Below, in pieces: positions 60,761 through 64,000 of a stretch of 64,000 bases of DNA (within the stretch, counting starts at the first letter, position 1; each line of letters begins with the position of its first letter). The DNA lies in NCBI RefSeq assembly GCF_003034915.1, contig NZ_PZJX01000043.1:1-64000 (forward strand), read 5' to 3'. This DNA comes from Mesorhizobium helmanticense (lineage in GTDB: Bacteria > Pseudomonadota > Alphaproteobacteria > Rhizobiales > Rhizobiaceae). The notes under the pieces were generated by a model. That model saw only the letters and a list, made by a program, of their open reading frames with translations, was not told where the DNA came from and did not search any database. The position numbers and the translations under genes are program-made.

Positions 60761-61393
60761 TCAGATGCGCGCGGCGCCAAGCAGTTCGTCGACCAGGGCG
60801 CTGCGGTCAGCCTGCTCAAGGAAATCCTCATGCGTGCGCAGCAAATTCATTCTCAGGAAGTTGAAAATGTAGTCGTAGTCGTTGGTCAGTAGATTGGGAT
60901 GGATCGGGACCATCTCGAAAACGGTCCGCGCCAGCGGCTCGGGGATTTCACGCACCGGCCGCGGCGGACCGATCTGTGTGGCGGCGAGGCGCCGGCGTGT
61001 GAGCTCGGCGGCGTCCTCCCAGAAAGTGGGGGGCGAGCCCTCCGGAACGGCATATCTGGAGAAGCTTGCCAAGGCCACTTTTTCCAGCGCCGCTGGCAGG
61101 CCTCGCTGGCGCAAGCCGGCAGGTTCACGCAGCGCACCCTCTACCATCTCCGCCACGATGGCGTAGCACGCGGGATAGGCGCGCCAGCGCGAATGGTTCA
61201 GCGCCGCCTGGAACTCCTTCTCGCTGAACAGCTTCTGCCAGTAGACCCCTGCCCTGACGCGGCAGAACTCGACGATGCTTTTCTGCGCCAGGAAGGCGGC
61301 GCGCGAATCCATGAAGTCAGCCAGTTCGGCAGCGCTGCCGATCGGCTGTGGCTTGCGCAGGAACTCGGGCAACAGCTTGTTCAGCAGGCTCAC
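60761..61393 (-). CDS. Conserved protein of unknown function
   Basis: 210 residues, no signal or membrane segment. Characteristic stretches are QKSIVEFCRVRAGVYWQKLFSEKEFQAALNHSRWRAYPACYAIVAEMVEG and NLLTNDYDYIFNFLRMNLL. I recognise it only as a soluble alphaproteobacterial protein that recurs near actP-like symporter genes; function unknown. The ATG follows AGGGAGAG (minus strand). It sits between the fusion gene and the symporter pair, reading the opposite way. Confidence 0.75.
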   Translation of the reverse strand: MSLLNKLLPEFLRKPQPIGSAAELADFMDSRAAFLAQKSIVEFCRVRAGVYWQKLFSEKEFQAALNHSRWRAYPACYAIVAEMVEGALREPAGLRQRGLPAALEKVALASFSRYAVPEGSPPTFWEDAAELTRRRLAATQIGPPRPVREIPEPLARTVFEMVPIHPNLLTNDYDYIFNFLRMNLLRTHEDFLEQADRSALVDELLGAARI

Positions 61394-61662
61394 GGCGCTC
61401 TCCCTTCTTTTTTATTTCCGATCGATATTGACCGTTTAGCCTTCGCGACACCGCGCCGCCAGTCAACTCTCACCGATTCTAAAGTCGTATGAACAGCAGC
61501 AACAAGAAGTGTTACCTCTATAAAGTTACGGTCGGCTGATTCTATACCTGGCCGCAACATTTGCCGGAGGACTTCCGCGTTAGCGGAAGAGGCAAGCTTT
61601 AAAACGGCGCCTTGCGGTCGAGACGGTTCGCAAGCTGCCCAACCAAGGGAGGGTTCAACGCC

Positions 61663-61917
61663 ATGGCGACGCCAGACCGCGTAAGTTATTGGAACAAGAC
61701 CAAGAGCCTCATGTTCGTCATGTTGGGCCTGTGGGTGTTCTTCGGCTACATCATCCACATGTTCGTGGAGCAACTCAACACCATCGTTATTTTTGGCTTT
61801 CCGCTCGGCTTCTACATGGCCGCTCAGGGCTCGCTCATCGCCTTCGTCGTCATGCTGTTCTGGTTCGCACGACGCCAGAACGCGATCGACGAAGAGCATC
61901 ATGTCAATGAAGAATGA
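61663..61917 (+). CDS. DUF4212 small symporter subunit
   Basis: 84 residues with two membrane helices (SLMFVMLGLWVFFGYIIHMFVEQL and FPLGFYMAAQGSLIAFVVMLFWFA) and the DUF4212 mark in between (GFPLGFYMAAQGS). Proteins of this family are the small partner of VC_2705-type sodium-solute symporters. The ATG at 61663 follows GGGAGGG. The symporter gene starts 15 bases after its stop. Confidence 0.9.
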   Translation: MATPDRVSYWNKTKSLMFVMLGLWVFFGYIIHMFVEQLNTIVIFGFPLGFYMAAQGSLIAFVVMLFWFARRQNAIDEEHHVNEE

Positions 61918-61931
61918 TCGGGGGAACTTCA

Positions 61932-63797
61932 ATGGCTAACACGACAGCGACTACCGCAGGCGGAGGCGATTTCACCTCCAATCTCGGCCGCATCTACGGC
62001 ATCTACACTGGCGGCTTCATCGCCTTCATCATCCTGATGGCTATCCTGAGCGCCATGGGCGTCGAGAATGTTATAATCGGCTACCTGTTCATGGGCTTCA
62101 CCATCGTCATCTACGCGGTGATCGGCGTTTTGAGCCGCACGATGCAGGTCGGCGAATATTACGTCGCGGGGCGTCGCGTACCGGCGCTCTACAACGGCAT
62201 GGCGACGGGCGCCGACTGGATGTCGGCGGCTTCCTTCATCGGCATGGCGGGTTCGCTATACCTGCTCGGCTATGACGGCCTCGGCTTCGTGCTCGGCTGG
62301 ACCGGCGGCTATGTGCTCGTGGCCATCCTCGTTGCGCCATATCTGCGCAAGTTCGGCGCCTACACGGTTCCCGACTTCCTGTCGGCCCGCTATGGCGGCA
62401 ATCTTGCCCGTCTGATCGGCGTGATCGTTCTGTTCTCCTGCTCGTTCACCTATGTGGTCGCGCAGATTTTCGGCACCGGGCTGATCTCGGCCCGCTTCCT
62501 GGGCATCGACTTCAACGTCGCAGTCTATGTCGGCCTGGCCGGCATTCTCGTCTGCTCGATGCTCGGCGGCATGCGCGCCGTCACCTGGACGCAGGTCGCG
62601 CAGTACATTGTGCTGATCATCGCCTATCTCATCCCTGTCATCTGGATGTCGACGGTGAAAACCGGCGTGCCGATCCCGCAACTGATGCAGGGCCAGGCGC
62701 TGGCGAACATCACCGCGCTTGAGACGGCGCAAGGCATCACGCTTCATCACATCACGCCATTCGCGCATGGCGGTTATGATGCCAAGAACTACTTCCTGCT
62801 GATCCTCTGCCTGATGGTCGGAACGGCGTCCCTGCCACACGTCCTGATGCGATACTTCACCACCCCGTCGGTACGTGAGGCGCGCGTCTCGGTCGCCTGG
62901 TCGCTGCTGTTCATTTTCATCCTCTACTTCACGGCGCCCGCCTACGCGGCGTTCGCCAAATGGACGATGCTCGACCTGGTGGCGTCGGGCCTGACGCCTG
63001 AAAACATCGCCGAGAAAGCCGGATGGATGATGCGCTGGGCCGCTGCCGACAATACGCTCGTGCAGATCTGCGGCAAAGCGGCGACAGACACCGCGGCGAT
63101 CGTCGCGGCCTGCGCCGAAAAGGGCGTGACGGCACTTTCCTTCGCCGACATCAACCTCAACGCAGACATGATCGTGCTGGCCACGCCCGAAATGGCCGGC
63201 ATGCCTTACGTCATCTCGGGCCTCGTCGCCGCCGGCGGCCTTGCCGCCGCGCTCTCCACGGCGGATGGCCTGCTGCTGGCCATCGCCAACGCGCTCAGCC
63301 ACGACATCTACTACAAGATGATCGACCAGAACGCGCCGACGTCGCGGCGTCTGATCGTGTCGCGCATCTTGCTGGTTATGGTTGCGGTACTGGCCGCTTA
63401 CGTCGCGTCGACCAAGCCGTCGGACATCCTGTCGATGGTGTCGTGGGCGTTCTCTCTCGCGGCCGGCGGGCTCTTCCCAGCCCTGGTGCTCGGCGTCTGG
63501 TGGAAGCGGGCCAATTCGGCTGGCGCGGTCGCCGGCATGATCGCGGGCTTCGGCATCACTATCTTCTACCTCGTCATGACGCAGTACGGCGCCGACTTCG
63601 ACAAGGCGACGCCCAATATGGAACTGTGGTGGGGGGTGAAGAACATTTCGTCGGCGGCCTTTGGTCTGCCGGTGGGCTTCGCCGTGATGATCATCGTGAG
63701 CCTTCTCACCAAGGCGCCGTCCCGGGATATGCAGGATTTCATCGAGGAAATCCGTGTGCCGCGCGGCAAGCAGATGATGGAAGAAAAGATTGCCTGA
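61932..63797 (+). CDS. Sodium:solute symporter (VC_2705 / acetate-permease-like)
   Basis: 621 residues, 13 or so membrane segments of the SSS family. It has MATGADWMSAASFIGMAGSLYLLGYDGLGFVLGWTGGYVLVAILVAPYLRKFGAYTVPDFLSARYGG and DGLLLAIANALSHDIYYKM. It transports acetate or a related short-chain acid with sodium. The cytoplasmic loop with PLSSPDILSMVSWAFSLAAGGLFPALVLGVWW is typical. The DUF4212 subunit lies just upstream and a terminator just after. Confidence 0.92.
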   Translation: MANTTATTAGGGDFTSNLGRIYGIYTGGFIAFIILMAILSAMGVENVIIGYLFMGFTIVIYAVIGVLSRTMQVGEYYVAGRRVPALYNGMATGADWMSAASFIGMAGSLYLLGYDGLGFVLGWTGGYVLVAILVAPYLRKFGAYTVPDFLSARYGGNLARLIGVIVLFSCSFTYVVAQIFGTGLISARFLGIDFNVAVYVGLAGILVCSMLGGMRAVTWTQVAQYIVLIIAYLIPVIWMSTVKTGVPIPQLMQGQALANITALETAQGITLHHITPFAHGGYDAKNYFLLILCLMVGTASLPHVLMRYFTTPSVREARVSVAWSLLFIFILYFTAPAYAAFAKWTMLDLVASGLTPENIAEKAGWMMRWAAADNTLVQICGKAATDTAAIVAACAEKGVTALSFADINLNADMIVLATPEMAGMPYVISGLVAAGGLAAALSTADGLLLAIANALSHDIYYKMIDQNAPTSRRLIVSRILLVMVAVLAAYVASTKPSDILSMVSWAFSLAAGGLFPALVLGVWWKRANSAGAVAGMIAGFGITIFYLVMTQYGADFDKATPNMELWWGVKNISSAAFGLPVGFAVMIIVSLLTKAPSRDMQDFIEEIRVPRGKQMMEEKIA

Positions 63798-63822
63798 TCT
63801 CGTATAGCGATCGGTGCTCGAG

Positions 63823-63854
63823 GCGGGGTCCGGCGACGGACCCCGCTTTCATTT
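63823..63854 (+). terminator. Intrinsic terminator after the symporter gene
   Basis: GCGGGGTCCG / CGGACCCCGC is a perfect 10-bp stem with a 4-base loop (GCGA), followed by TTTCATTT, 25 bases after the symporter stop. Confidence 0.85.
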
Positions 63855-63905
63855 CGGGGGCGCCGCTGTCATAACGCGGCGGCGCCGCTCCTTGGAAAAT
63901 TCCAC

Positions 63906-64000
63906 ATGAACGATTTCTGGTCCTACTGGTATTTCCACATACCGAATTTCATCCTTGCCGCCGCGATGTACACGCTGATGGGGCGTCTTCTGCTCGGCCT
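63906..64000 (+). CDS. Membrane protein, 3' partial (window end)
   Basis: The frame starts ATGAACGATTTCTGG and is open to the last base: MNDFWSYWYFHIPNFILAA then AMYTLMGRLLLGL. A membrane protein starting with this pattern recurs after acetate-type symporters in rhizobia. No ribosome-binding site better than GGAAAA is visible. Function unknown. Confidence 0.6.
   Translation, partial: MNDFWSYWYFHIPNFILAAAMYTLMGRLLLG

Overview
The window is GC-rich and densely coded. It looks like the chromosome of a Rhizobiales alphaproteobacterium, most likely Mesorhizobium or a close relative. The evidence is a Ros/MucR-type regulator, an IalB-family protein, a CpaC secretin, TGA-N9-TCA (RirA-type) iron boxes, rhizobial intergenic palindromes and many ABC transporters. 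No rRNA, tRNA, CRISPR array, integrase or transposase was recognised. All calls come from reading the sequence and its translations; no database search was run.

Layout. 1-3633: a ribose-type sugar ABC transporter (ATPase cut by the window edge, two permeases separated by a palindromic element). 3634-18417: an accessory stretch interrupted by three partial copies of the 3' end of the second permease (about 4348, 8993 and 17832). Between them lie an OsmC protein and a flavin monooxygenase, a coupled methanethiol oxidase/ferredoxin/CoA-binding operon, a LacI gene without its DNA-binding domain, and single metabolic genes (cupin, DMT exporter, VOC protein, luciferase-like monooxygenase, M20 amidohydrolase, SRPBCC protein, L,D-transpeptidase-like protein). 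18418-22236: a membrane adenylate cyclase and a HerA-type ATPase. 22384-27894: an arsenic resistance cluster (two ArsR, two unrelated arsenate reductases, Acr3, a flavoprotein with a cysteine-rich tail, an MFS permease). 28044-31162: IalB, an orphan secretin and a MucR-like regulator lacking zinc ligands.

31194-44596: two RND pumps with two adaptors and one outer-membrane factor in one array, next to a Spy-like periplasmic protein and a divergent response regulator/histidine kinase pair. This resembles the Bae/Spy/Mdt envelope-stress regulon of enterobacteria. 44626-47976: tonB-exbD-exbB-fhuC behind two RirA-type boxes, followed by a decayed ABC exporter fragment.

48382-57428: a LacI-controlled region with a complete polyamine-type ABC transporter, a guanidino-modifying hydrolase, a cysteine hydrolase of the N-carbamoyl amidase type, a GYD protein and a flavin monooxygenase. 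Together these suggest an uptake and two-step degradation route for a guanidino compound, the best candidate here for an undescribed pathway. 57585-64000: small membrane proteins, an exonuclease-CBS-nucleotidyltransferase fusion, a DUF4212/sodium-solute symporter pair, and a further membrane gene cut by the window end.
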